Source of the DNA: PLA2 sp036273915
GTDB lineage: Bacteria; Planctomycetota; PLA2
Direction: 5' to 3'
Length of the DNA stretch: 15,807 nucleotides
NCBI GenBank assembly: GCA_036273915.1
Contig: DASUGR010000153.1
Span: 1-15,807, forward strand
Shown: positions 1-7,707 of the stretch, piece after piece
Layout of the letters: the number at the start of each line of letters is the position of its first letter
How positions within the stretch are numbered: position 1 is the first letter of the stretch
The notes under the pieces: model-generated
What the model was told of the DNA's origin: nothing
Seen by the model: the letters and a program-made list of their open reading frames with translations, nothing else
The model's database searches: none
Program-made: the position numbers and the translations under genes

Positions 1-2
1 TC

Positions 3-2747
3 GGCACCAACGACCACCCGGGCGACTACCGCTCGTCGGGGTGCACGGCGTGCCACGTCATCTACGCGAACGACCGCGAGCCGGCGCACTCCGCGGAGTA
101 CGCACGGTTCGGGAACCGCGGGCTCTCGTTCAGCGCGGACCCGACCATCCCGAAGGACCAGCCGGGCCATCCCGTGCGCCACGCCTTCACGAAGGCGATC
201 CCGTCGAGCCAGTGCGTCGTCTGCCACATGCACCCGGGCACGACGGTCACGAGCACCTACCTGGGCACGATCTGGTGGGACAACGAGAGCGACGGGGATC
301 GCTTCTACCCGCGCCGCCAGCGCGACCCGACGGAGAAGGAGCGGCTCGAGATCCTCGAGAGGAACCCGGAGGAGTCGGCCGTGCGGGGCCTCTGGTCGGA
401 CGAGTCGTTCCTCGACGACTCGTGGGGGATGAACCCGACGCTCGGACAAGTGCAGCTCGCGGACTTCCACGGCCACGGGTGGCTCTACCGGAACGTCTAC
501 AAGCGCGACCGCGAGGGGAACCTGCTGGACGCGGACGGGCAGGTGATCTCGCCGTTCGATTCCAGGAAGTGGCAGCGGGCCGTCCACCTGAAGGACATCC
601 ACCTGGAAAAGGGGATGCACTGCACCGACTGCCACTTCGAGCAGGACGTCCACGGGGACGGCCACCTCTACGGCAGCGTGCGCGACGCGGTCGAGATCGC
701 GTGCGAGGACTGCCACGGCACGATCCGTGAGCGAGGGAAGCTGGTCACGTCGGGCCCCGCGGCGCGGGCAGGGGGCAACGACCTCTCCCTTTCGCGCGCG
801 GCGGGCGGGCAGCGCCGGTTCGTCGAGCGCGACGGCAAGGTCTACCAGCGGTCGTCCGTGACGCCGGGACTGGAATGGGAGGTCCCGCAGATCGCGGACG
901 GGAAGACGCGGAATCCCGCGTCGTGGCGGGCGAAGACGATCCAGCGCGACAACGAAACATGGGGGGATCCGGGGGCGGAGGTCGCGCACGACCGCACGAG
1001 GATGACCTGCTTCTCGTGCCACACCGCGTGGATGGCCTCGTGCTTCGGGTGCCACCTGCCGATGCGCGCGAACCAGCGCGCGGAGTCGAAGCACTTCGAG
1101 GGGGACAAGACGCGCAACTTCACCCCGTACAACTGGCAGACGATCCGCGCCGACACGTTCATGCTCGGCGTGGACGGCGACGTCACCGGGAACCGGGTCG
1201 CGCCCGCGCGCTCCGCGTGCGCCGTGGTCGTCGGGTCGCAGAACTCGAACCGCGAGTGGGTCTACAGCCAGCAGCAGACGATCTCGGCCGAGGGGTTCTC
1301 GGGGATCGCGTTCTCGACGCACGTGCCGCACACGGTCCGCGCGAAGGAGACGAAGCGGTGCGACGACTGCCACCTCGCCGAGGCGGGCGACAACAACGCC
1401 TGGATGGCGCAGCTCCTGATGCAGGGCACCGGCTTCATGAACTTCATGTACCGGTACGTCTACGTCGGGACCGAGAAGGGGGTGGAGGCGGTCGTCGTCA
1501 CGGAGCGCAGCGAGCCGCAGGCGGTGATCGGGTCGACGCTCCAGGAGGACGCGTACCCGGCCGACTTCCGGCGCCACGAGCGCGACAACCGGATCCTCGG
1601 GGAGGGCTACCGCCACGGCACGGAGCGCGCGAACGCGGTCCAGCTGCGCGGCGAGTACCTCTACGTGGCGGACGGCCCCGGCGGGCTCCGGGTGCTCGAC
1701 GTCGCGCAGATCGACCAGAAAGGGTACTCGGAGCGGATCGTGACGGCGCCGGTGTCGCCGCTCGACCAGCGCCTGCGCGTGGACCTGGAGGACGCGCGGT
1801 GGGTCGCCTCGCCCACGACGCTCGGCGTCGACCCCACGCGGGCGCAGTTCCCGGAGAACCGCGAGCAGAAGATCCACCCGCTCTACGCCTACCTCTACGT
1901 CGCCGACGCCGTCGAGGGGCTCGTGCTGGTGGGCGCCGCCACGCTCCTCGACGGCAACCCGCGCAACAACGTGCTGGAGAAGGCGCTCGCGTTCAACCCC
2001 GACGGGCTCCTCACCGGGGCCTCGTTCGTGACCGTGGCGGGCCGGTTCGCGTACGTCGGCTGCGACGCGGGGCTCGTCGTTGTCGACCTCGACCAGCCGA
2101 CCGCGCCGCGCGTCGTCGCTACGCTTCGGGACCTCCAGGGCGTCCGCGGCGTGATCGTGCAGTTCCGCTACGCATTCGTGGCGTGCCGCACGGGCCTCGC
2201 CGCCGTCGACGTGACGCCCGATGCGGACGGGAGCTTCCCCGCCGAGCCGCGCGTGGTCTCGGCGATCCCGCTCGACGACGCGCGGGGCGTCTACGTCGCG
2301 CGCACCTACGCCTACGTCGCGGCCGGCCGGCAGGGGCTCGCGATCGTGGACGTGACGCGGCCCGGGCAGATGCGGCTCCTCCGCTTCTTCGACGACGGCG
2401 GCGCGCTGGACGACACGAACGACGTGAAGGTCGGCATCACCAACACGTCGCTCTTCGCGTACGTCGCCGACGGCCGGAACGGCCTCCGCGTGCTGCAGCT
2501 GACGACGCCGGGCCGCGACGCGCAGGTCCTTGGCTTCAGCCCGCCCCCGGATCCCCACCTGATCGCCACCTGGAAGACGGCCGCGCCCGCGCTGTCGGTC
2601 TCCCGCGGCCTCGACCGCGACCGCGCGGTGGACGAGGCCGGCAACCAGCTCTCCGTGTTCAGCCGCGTCGGCGCGCGGCCGTTCACGCTCGCGGAGATGC
2701 AGCGCCTCTACCGCCTCCCGGACGGGCGCCTGTTCTTCGTCAAGTAG
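3..2747 (+). CDS. Multihaem cytochrome c with C-terminal LVIVD-repeat beta-propeller (5' end missing)
   Basis: The frame is open from the first bases of the window to a TAG stop, so the gene begins upstream; 914 residues are visible. The N-terminal half carries seven CXXCH haem sites: CTACH, CVVCH, CTDCH, CEDCH, CFSCH, CFGCH and CDDCH, at visible residues 18, 71, 207, 234, 336, 347 and 453. The C-terminal half (about 485-850) has about six repeats of the form YxYVADGxxGLxVLDV, for example YLYVADGPGGLRVLDV, FAYVGCDAGLVVVDL and YAYVAAGRQGLAIVDV. This is the LVIVD repeat pattern, thought to form a beta-propeller and usually found on exported proteins. A role as a periplasmic or surface electron-transfer protein with a protein- or substrate-binding propeller is inferred. 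A signal peptide cannot be checked. The next gene is convergent, 80 nt away. The family call is strong; the electron partner is unknown. Confidence 0.9.
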   Translation, partial: GTNDHPGDYRSSGCTACHVIYANDREPAHSAEYARFGNRGLSFSADPTIPKDQPGHPVRHAFTKAIPSSQCVVCHMHPGTTVTSTYLGTIWWDNESDGDRFYPRRQRDPTEKERLEILERNPEESAVRGLWSDESFLDDSWGMNPTLGQVQLADFHGHGWLYRNVYKRDREGNLLDADGQVISPFDSRKWQRAVHLKDIHLEKGMHCTDCHFEQDVHGDGHLYGSVRDAVEIACEDCHGTIRERGKLVTSGPAARAGGNDLSLSRAAGGQRRFVERDGKVYQRSSVTPGLEWEVPQIADGKTRNPASWRAKTIQRDNETWGDPGAEVAHDRTRMTCFSCHTAWMASCFGCHLPMRANQRAESKHFEGDKTRNFTPYNWQTIRADTFMLGVDGDVTGNRVAPARSACAVVVGSQNSNREWVYSQQQTISAEGFSGIAFSTHVPHTVRAKETKRCDDCHLAEAGDNNAWMAQLLMQGTGFMNFMYRYVYVGTEKGVEAVVVTERSEPQAVIGSTLQEDAYPADFRRHERDNRILGEGYRHGTERANAVQLRGEYLYVADGPGGLRVLDVAQIDQKGYSERIVTAPVSPLDQRLRVDLEDARWVASPTTLGVDPTRAQFPENREQKIHPLYAYLYVADAVEGLVLVGAATLLDGNPRNNVLEKALAFNPDGLLTGASFVTVAGRFAYVGCDAGLVVVDLDQPTAPRVVATLRDLQGVRGVIVQFRYAFVACRTGLAAVDVTPDADGSFPAEPRVVSAIPLDDARGVYVARTYAYVAAGRQGLAIVDVTRPGQMRLLRFFDDGGALDDTNDVKVGITNTSLFAYVADGRNGLRVLQLTTPGRDAQVLGFSPPPDPHLIATWKTAAPALSVSRGLDRDRAVDEAGNQLSVFSRVGARPFTLAEMQRLYRLPDGRLFFVK

Positions 2748-2786
2748 ATCACGGGGTACCTGGTTCGTTTCGGCAGAACTTCGCCC

Positions 2787-2815
2787 GAAACGCCGCTTGC
2801 CAGGCGGGTTTGCGC
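2787..2815. terminator. Weak stem-loop between convergent cytochrome genes
   Basis: The 80-nt gap between two convergent stop codons holds an imperfect inverted repeat. CGCC (2791-2794) pairs with GGCG (2803-2806), and AAA (2788-2790) faces TTT (2809-2811) across a two-base bulge. A short T run follows on the plus strand. This could be a bidirectional terminator, but the stem is short and in DNA this GC-rich it may be chance. Confidence 0.25.
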
Positions 2816-2827
2816 GGGTCCGGGGCG

Positions 2828-4054
2828 TCAGCGCGCCGCGAGCGCCCGGCGCGCGAGGGAGGCCGCGGCGCGCTCGTCGTAGGGCCCCGCGAGCGCGGCG
2901 TCGAGCGCGGCGTACGCCTCCGCGAAGTCCGCGGCGTCCGGGTCCGGCGCGAGCGCGAACGCGAGGAACTTCACCTGTTGCATCGCCGCGTAGCCGGCGC
3001 GGATCTCGCCCGCCTCGACCCGGGCGAGCCATCCGTCGACCCGCCCCCGGAACCCCTCCGCGTCCACCGACGGCAGCCGGTCGACCTTGTCGGCGGCGCT
3101 TGCCGCGGCGTCGGCGAGGCTCCGGCGCTCGCCGCCCGGCCGGTAGGTGGTCGCGAGCACGCCCGCGAGCCGCTTCGCCGTTCCCTCGTCCCCCGCGGCG
3201 AGCACCACGAGCGGGGCCAGGTCGAGCGGGAGATCCCCGGGCCGCGCGCCCGGGCGCGCGTCGGCGCCGCCGCCCTTGATCTCGTGGTGGCACGCGTAGC
3301 AGTCGAAGGTCCCGAACTCGGGCCAATCGGCGCCGGCCCGCGCGAGGCGGCCGACCTGCCGCAGCCGCGCCGCGCCCGCGACCCGCGCGCCCTCGGCCCA
3401 CGCCGCGAGGTCGCCCGCCGCGTCCTTCCGCTTCCAGTGCGGCGGCATGTCGTGCAGGAACCGCGGCAGCGAGAACGCGAGCGGCGGGTGACCGGCGGCC
3501 ATCATCGCGTGCGTCACGTCCTTCCCCTCGCCGCCGACGTGGCACGCGACGCATGCCGCCGCGCGCTTGTCGGGCGTCGTCAGGTCGCGGAGCCCGAGCG
3601 CCTCCTTCTGCCGCGGCGACATCTCCTTGAACGAGGGCGACACGTGCGCGCCGAGCCAGCGCCCCGCCGGGCCGTGACAGAGCTCGCACGAGACGCCGTC
3701 GGCCCGGTCGAACGTGGCGGCCGCCCGCACGTCGCCCGCGCTGTGGCAGGAGAGGCACTCGGCCGCCTTCGAGGGGTCGATGCTGAGCCGCTGCCCGATC
3801 CGCAGCCCGGTCTCCCCGGAGAGGGAGGCGAAGGCGCGGCTGTGCCGGTCGAGTTCGCGGTTCGCCCAGACCTTGTACTCCTGCCGGCTCGCGTCGCCGC
3901 CGCCGTGGCACGCCTGCGCCGCGCACGAGCCGGCCCCGAGGAAGAGGTCACGCTCGGGCGGCTGCTGCGCCCCGGCGGGGGCGCATGCGGCAAGGGCCGG
4001 CAGGAGGAGCGCGAGCGCCCGCATGGCGCGCATTCTTGCCGGGGGCAAGGACAT
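2828..4054 (-). CDS. Cytochrome c-554-like multihaem cytochrome c, probable lipoprotein
   Basis: This is a 408-residue protein if started at the first ATG. In-frame ATGs at 4033 and 4024 are equally plausible, and none has a clear ribosome-binding site. The N-terminus is a typical export signal: a short Arg-rich part, a hydrophobic run, then LAAC (Cys24), which fits a lipobox. Cleavage near AQQ by signal peptidase I is an alternative. Haem sites are CLSCH, CELCH, CVACH and CYACH at residues 100, 123, 168 and 252, plus an unusual CX4CH (CAAQACH, residues 44-50). The pattern 'GSC..xCHGG' near the N-terminus followed by 'CxxCHxxxD' and 'CELCHGPA' is characteristic of the cytochrome c-554 family of small multihaem electron carriers. 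The C-terminal 150 residues have no haem site and appear helical and Ala/Arg-rich. The gene is divergent from the ferredoxin/cytochrome b operon (53 nt apart), so it may share its control and act as a periplasmic partner. The physiological donor and acceptor are unknown. Confidence 0.85.
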   Translation of the reverse strand: MSLPPARMRAMRALALLLPALAACAPAGAQQPPERDLFLGAGSCAAQACHGGGDASRQEYKVWANRELDRHSRAFASLSGETGLRIGQRLSIDPSKAAECLSCHSAGDVRAAATFDRADGVSCELCHGPAGRWLGAHVSPSFKEMSPRQKEALGLRDLTTPDKRAAACVACHVGGEGKDVTHAMMAAGHPPLAFSLPRFLHDMPPHWKRKDAAGDLAAWAEGARVAGAARLRQVGRLARAGADWPEFGTFDCYACHHEIKGGGADARPGARPGDLPLDLAPLVVLAAGDEGTAKRLAGVLATTYRPGGERRSLADAAASAADKVDRLPSVDAEGFRGRVDGWLARVEAGEIRAGYAAMQQVKFLAFALAPDPDAADFAEAYAALDAALAGPYDERAAASLARRALAAR

Positions 4055-4080
4055 ACGCCGTGCGAGGTAGGGGGGCTTCG

Positions 4081-4094
4081 GGGGCCACGGCCCC
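4081..4094. promoter_or_regulatory. Perfect 6-bp inverted repeat in the divergent intergenic region
   Basis: GGGGCC-AC-GGCCCC lies in the 53-nt gap between the divergent cytochrome c-554-like gene and the CNB-ferredoxin gene. It ends 13 nt before the GTG start of the latter. It could be a small operator or an mRNA hairpin. No Shine-Dalgarno is visible before that GTG. Its function is unproven, and a GC-rich palindrome can arise by chance. Confidence 0.3.
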
Positions 4095-4107
4095 GTAGAA
4101 TCCCCGC

Positions 4108-5622
4108 GTGCCGCTGGACACCGAGGGACGTCTCGAGGGCGAGCCGCTCGCGCTGGACCAGCTCCGTGGGATCCCCGTCTTCGAGGGGTGCTCCGAGGCG
4201 CTCCTCAAGAAGAACCTCGGCGCGGTCGTGCGCCGGCGGTTCCGCCCCGGCGAGATCATCTGCCGCGAGGGCGAGTTCGGCTCGACTGCCTTCTACATCC
4301 TCGAGGGCGAGGCCGAGGTGTTCCTGAGGACGCCCGTCGCGCACCTCGAGGGGAAGGCGCGGGTGAAGGGCCTCTTCGGCGGCATCACGAGCTTCCTCCA
4401 GTCGCTCGTCCGCCGCGAGGAGACGCGCGCGCGGAAGGGGACGATCCCGATCGACGCTCCGGTGGACCTCTCGCTCGACCGGCCGGAGGCGACGCTCTCC
4501 GCGGGAGACCTCTTCGGCGAGATGACGTGCATGTCCTTCTACCCGCGCAGCGCGACCGTCCGCGCGCGCGGCGAGGTCACCGTCCTCGAGATGCTCCGGA
4601 ACATCCTCGACCTCCTGAAACGGGGCTCGAAGGGGTTCAAGGAGCAGCTGGACCGGGCCTACAAGGAGCGCGCGCTCGCCACGCACCTGAAGGCGATGCC
4701 GCTCTTCGAGGGGCTCACCGACGACTTCATCGACGGGCTCCGCGAGCGCGTGAGCCTCGTTCCGTACGAGCCCGGCAAGGTGATCTGCAAGCAGGGCGAC
4801 CACGCAGACCGCCTCTACCTGATCCGCATCGGCTTCGTGAAGGTGTCGCAGGAGAGCCCGGGCGGCGAGGTGATCCTCAAGTACCTCCACCGCGGCGACT
4901 ACTTCGGCGAGATGGGGCTCCTGGGCGCCGGGAAGCGCACGGCCACCTGCACCGCGCTCGACCACGTCGAGCTCGTGGAGATCGGCCAGGAGGACTTCGC
5001 GCGCATGATGGCGGAGTTCCCCGCCATCCGGAAGGGGCTCGAGGAGACCGCGCGCGTGCACACGGCCGAGAACGCGAAGCGGCTCGAGCAGCTCGCGAGC
5101 GTCTCGGTCGACGACTTCCTCGAGCAAGGGCTCATGCAGGCGCAGAGCCTCCTGCTGATCGACCTCGACCGCTGCACGCGCTGCGACGAGTGCGTGCGCG
5201 CGTGCGCCGCGACCCACGACGGGGTCACGCGCCTCATCCGCGACGGGCTACGCTTCGACCGCTACCTCGTGCCGACGAGCTGCCGCTCGTGCCACGACCC
5301 GCTCTGCATGGTCGGCTGCCCGGTCGGCTCGATCCGCCGGCGCGACTCGCTGGAGATCGTGATCGAGGACTGGTGCATCGGCTGCGGCCTCTGCGCGCGC
5401 AACTGCCCGTACGGCAACATCAACATGCACGGGATCGGAGGGGGCGCGGGGGAGGAAGGGGCGGCGGGGAAGGAGGGGCAAGCGGAGAAGGGCGGCAAGC
5501 CGGCCCAGAAGGCGATCACCTGCGACCTCTGCGCGGGGTGGAAGGAGCCCACCTGCGTCTACGCCTGCCCGCACGAGGCCGCGCTCCGCGTCGACCCGAA
5601 GGAGTTCCTGATCCGCCGATGA
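4108..5622 (+). CDS. Two cyclic-nucleotide-binding domains fused to a four-cluster [4Fe-4S] ferredoxin
   Basis: This 504-residue protein starts at GTG; an in-frame TAG 12 nt upstream excludes a longer form. CNB domain 1 (about 22-165) has the cassette 'GDLFGEM...PRSATV' with Glu138 and Arg147, and carries an extra segment of about 50 residues (77-128). CNB domain 2 (about 195-310) has 'FGEMGLLGAGKRTAT' with Glu268 and Arg277. These Glu/Arg pairs hold the cyclic phosphate and ribose in true cNMP-binding proteins. The C-terminal part (about 345-500) has four Cys quartets (356/359/362/366, 392/395/400/404, 423/426/429/433, 472/475/483/487), the 16-Cys pattern of HybA/NrfC/DmsB-type electron-transfer subunits. 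A Gly/Glu/Lys-rich linker (443-470) interrupts it. There is no signal peptide or Tat motif, so it is predicted to be cytoplasmic. It is the first gene of an operon with the cytochrome b and decahaem genes, so it probably passes electrons to or from them under cNMP or other effector control. The architecture is sure; the role is inferred. Confidence 0.92.
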   Translation: MPLDTEGRLEGEPLALDQLRGIPVFEGCSEALLKKNLGAVVRRRFRPGEIICREGEFGSTAFYILEGEAEVFLRTPVAHLEGKARVKGLFGGITSFLQSLVRREETRARKGTIPIDAPVDLSLDRPEATLSAGDLFGEMTCMSFYPRSATVRARGEVTVLEMLRNILDLLKRGSKGFKEQLDRAYKERALATHLKAMPLFEGLTDDFIDGLRERVSLVPYEPGKVICKQGDHADRLYLIRIGFVKVSQESPGGEVILKYLHRGDYFGEMGLLGAGKRTATCTALDHVELVEIGQEDFARMMAEFPAIRKGLEETARVHTAENAKRLEQLASVSVDDFLEQGLMQAQSLLLIDLDRCTRCDECVRACAATHDGVTRLIRDGLRFDRYLVPTSCRSCHDPLCMVGCPVGSIRRRDSLEIVIEDWCIGCGLCARNCPYGNINMHGIGGGAGEEGAAGKEGQAEKGGKPAQKAITCDLCAGWKEPTCVYACPHEAALRVDPKEFLIRR

Positions 5623-5645
5623 GGCCCCCGGAACCCCCTCTCCTC

Positions 5646-5649
5646 GGAG
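5646..5649 (+). promoter_or_regulatory. Ribosome-binding site of the cytochrome b-like gene
   Basis: GGAG lies 7 nt before the ATG at 5657. This is good spacing, supports that start, and shows the gene is translated independently, 34 nt after the upstream stop. Confidence 0.7.
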
Positions 5650-5656
5650 CGCTTCG

Positions 5657-6550
5657 ATGCTCCTAGACAGGAGCCACCGCCCGTGGGCGATCCTGACGGC
5701 GCTCCTCGCGGGCGTCTCGTTCCTCCTCTACGCCGTCTACGCGTCGCGCGCGCCGGACGGGCCGCGCGGCGGCTCCGCCCCGGGCCTCGCGTTCGGGATC
5801 GCGGCGTCCGTTTGCATCGGGTTCGCGGCGCTCCTCGGCGCGCGCAAGAGGAGGCCGCACTACCGGCTCGGGCGCGTGGCGACGTGGCTCAAGGGCCACC
5901 TCTGGCTCGGCGCGCTCTCGCTCCCGCTCGTCCTCTTCCACGCCGGGTTCCGCTTCGGCGGCACGCTCACGAGCGTGCTCATGGGGGCGTTCCTCGCCGT
6001 GTACGTGACCGGCGTCATGGGCCTCGTGCTGCAGCAGTTCCTGCCGCGGGTGATGACGCAGAGCCTGCCGCAGGAGACCGTCTTCGAGCAGCTCGACCAC
6101 GTGAGGGAAGAGCTCCTCGCGGAGGCGGAGCACATGGTCAAGGGGGAGGGGGGCGCCGTCGCGCGGCCGAAGAGCGCGGGGCGCGTGCAGGGGCGGGTCG
6201 TCGAGAGCCGAGCCGCGGCGGCGGAGGCGGGGCCCGACCGGAACGCGCTGAGCCTCTTCCTCGAGCGGCAGCTCCGCCCCTACTTCGCGAAGGACGGCGC
6301 GCGCCGCTCCCGCCTCGCGGACGCGAGCGCAAGGGCGGCGCTCTTCGAGGAGCTTCGGCGGACGGTCGACCCCGCGCTGCACCCGGTCACGCGCGACCTC
6401 GAGGCGCTCGCCGCGCAGCGCGACCAGATCGAGATGCAGCGCCGGCTCCACCTCTGGCTCCACGGCTGGCTGCTCGTCCACGTCCCGCTTTCGTACGCCA
6501 TGTGCTTCCTCGGCGCCGTGCACGCCCTGATGGCGCTCTACTACGGATGA
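5657..6550 (+). CDS. Predicted membrane dihaem cytochrome b-like subunit
   Basis: This 297-residue protein has five predicted membrane helices: about 10-30, 42-62, 80-98, 103-126 and 272-295. Two helices carry histidines 14 positions apart: His81 and His95 in helix 3, and His275 and His289 in helix 5 (with His265 and His269 just before it). Such pairs are how dihaem b cytochromes of the b561 / ferric-reductase-like type hold stacked haems. Between helices 4 and 5 lies a long charged, Ala/Glu/Arg-rich soluble region (about 130-265) that may dock the cytoplasmic ferredoxin subunit. The ATG has a good ribosome-binding site. The stop overlaps the next start (ATGA), so translation of the decahaem gene is probably coupled. 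The likely job is electron transfer across the membrane, or quinone oxidation/reduction, between the CNB-ferredoxin and the decahaem cytochrome. I do not recognise a named family; haem content is predicted from spacing only. Confidence 0.8.
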   Translation: MLLDRSHRPWAILTALLAGVSFLLYAVYASRAPDGPRGGSAPGLAFGIAASVCIGFAALLGARKRRPHYRLGRVATWLKGHLWLGALSLPLVLFHAGFRFGGTLTSVLMGAFLAVYVTGVMGLVLQQFLPRVMTQSLPQETVFEQLDHVREELLAEAEHMVKGEGGAVARPKSAGRVQGRVVESRAAAAEAGPDRNALSLFLERQLRPYFAKDGARRSRLADASARAALFEELRRTVDPALHPVTRDLEALAAQRDQIEMQRRLHLWLHGWLLVHVPLSYAMCFLGAVHALMALYYG

Positions 6551-7656
6551 AGAGCACGAAGGACCTCGCGCAGCGGATCGACCCGGGATACCACCGGCAC
6601 CGCCACCCCCTGCGCCGCCTCCGCCTCCTCTTCTCCGTCGGCCTCGTCGCGGCGAGCGCGGCGTGGGTGGGCCTGTCGTTCGGGTTCGCGGGGGAGGGGA
6701 TCTACGTGCGCGCCGGCATGTCGCGCGCGCACGGGCCCATCGCGGACGCGTGCAGCCGCTGCCACGTGGACGCCTTCTCGCCCACGGTCGACGCGGCCTG
6801 CCTCTCGTGCCACACGGTCGGGCCGCACGTGCCCGCCGGGAAGACGCCGCCCGACCCCGAGTGCGGCGCCTGCCACGCGGAGCACAAGGGGCGCACGCTC
6901 CTCGTCGAGGTCGCCGACGGCCACTGCAACGCCTGCCACGCGAGCCACCGCACGATCACGACCCTCGAGGACCACGCGCAGTTCCCCCGCGAGCCCAGGG
7001 ACCAGCACCTGCGGTTCAACCACCGCGCCCACCTCGCGGAGGATCTGCTCCAGGGGCCGCTCCAGTGCGGGGACTGCCACCGGCCGCGTCCGGCCTCGCC
7101 CGACTTCGCGCCCGTCCGGTTCGACACGCACTGCGCGCGATGCCACGCGGAGCGCCTCCATCCGGAGCTCAAGGATGCGGTACCCCACGGCCTCGGCCTC
7201 CCGCGCCTCCGGGAGTGGGCGACCGCCGCCCTCGTCCGCGCGTTCCTCGAGAACCCGCGGCTCGCGGAGCCCCGCTCGCGCCCGAACGCCGCGCCGGGCC
7301 GGTCCCCCGGAGCCCCCCCCGATTGGACCGCGATGCTGCTCGCGAAGACGGATGCCGCCCTCGATGCCCTGTTGACGCCCGGCCGCGGCTGCCTCCTCTG
7401 CCACGACCGGGACGCGGAGGGGATCGTGCCCCCGCAGGTCCCCTCGAACTGGATGCCCAGGGCGAGCTTCGATCACAAGACGCACCGCGCGCAGGCGTGC
7501 GAGGGCTGCCACCGGGCGGAGACCGTCGCCGACGCGCAGACCGTCGATCTCCCGGGCGTGCAGAGCTGCCAGGCGTGTCACCACGACGGCGGGGCGCCGA
7601 CGGCGTGCGCGACGTGCCACCCCTACCACCCGCGGGACGCGGCCGCCTGGCGGTAG
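6547..7656 (+). CDS. Membrane-anchored decahaem cytochrome c (c3/c7 type)
   Basis: This 369-residue protein starts at the ATG overlapping the preceding stop. One N-terminal helix (about 26-47) follows an Arg/His-rich segment and lacks an obvious cleavage site, so it probably anchors the protein with its bulk in the periplasm. Ten CXXCH sites are present, at residues 69, 85, 106, 127, 174, 196, 282, 318, 341 and 354. Extra histidines in 'RFNHRAHL' and 'FDHKTHR' are the distal-ligand arrangement typical of c3/c7-class multihaem cytochromes. A haem-free segment (about 205-275) separates a six-haem block from a four-haem block, suggesting two electron-transfer modules. As the last gene of the operon it is predicted to take electrons from, or deliver them to, the haem b subunit and pass them to soluble periplasmic partners, such as the cytochromes encoded just upstream. 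The partner is inferred from position only. Confidence 0.92.
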   Translation: MKSTKDLAQRIDPGYHRHRHPLRRLRLLFSVGLVAASAAWVGLSFGFAGEGIYVRAGMSRAHGPIADACSRCHVDAFSPTVDAACLSCHTVGPHVPAGKTPPDPECGACHAEHKGRTLLVEVADGHCNACHASHRTITTLEDHAQFPREPRDQHLRFNHRAHLAEDLLQGPLQCGDCHRPRPASPDFAPVRFDTHCARCHAERLHPELKDAVPHGLGLPRLREWATAALVRAFLENPRLAEPRSRPNAAPGRSPGAPPDWTAMLLAKTDAALDALLTPGRGCLLCHDRDAEGIVPPQVPSNWMPRASFDHKTHRAQACEGCHRAETVADAQTVDLPGVQSCQACHHDGGAPTACATCHPYHPRDAAAWR

Positions 7657-7686
7657 GAGCGTCCCGGGCGGAATCTCGCGCGCAAT

Positions 7687-7707
7687 CTCCCGATGCGGGT
7701 GCGGGAG
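7687..7707 (+). terminator. Possible stem-loop after the electron-transfer operon
   Basis: CTCCCG (7687-7692) and CGGGAG (7702-7707) form a 6-bp perfect stem with a 9-nt loop, 30 nt after the decahaem stop codon. No T run follows, so it is at best a processing or Rho-assisted end. The remainder of the gap to gltA shows no clear sigma-70 promoter. Confidence 0.3.

Noticed and set aside
875..4327. 1150-codon plus-strand frame across the first cytochrome, its convergent neighbour and the CNB gene
   Set aside because: It is the +1 shadow of the cytochrome frame: Arg-rich low-complexity translation, no haem motifs, and it overlaps three genuine genes.
3580..5217. 545-codon minus-strand frame under the CNB-ferredoxin gene
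   Set aside because: It is the antisense shadow of a strongly supported gene. It shows repetitive Glu/Ala/Leu/Arg composition and no recognisable domain.
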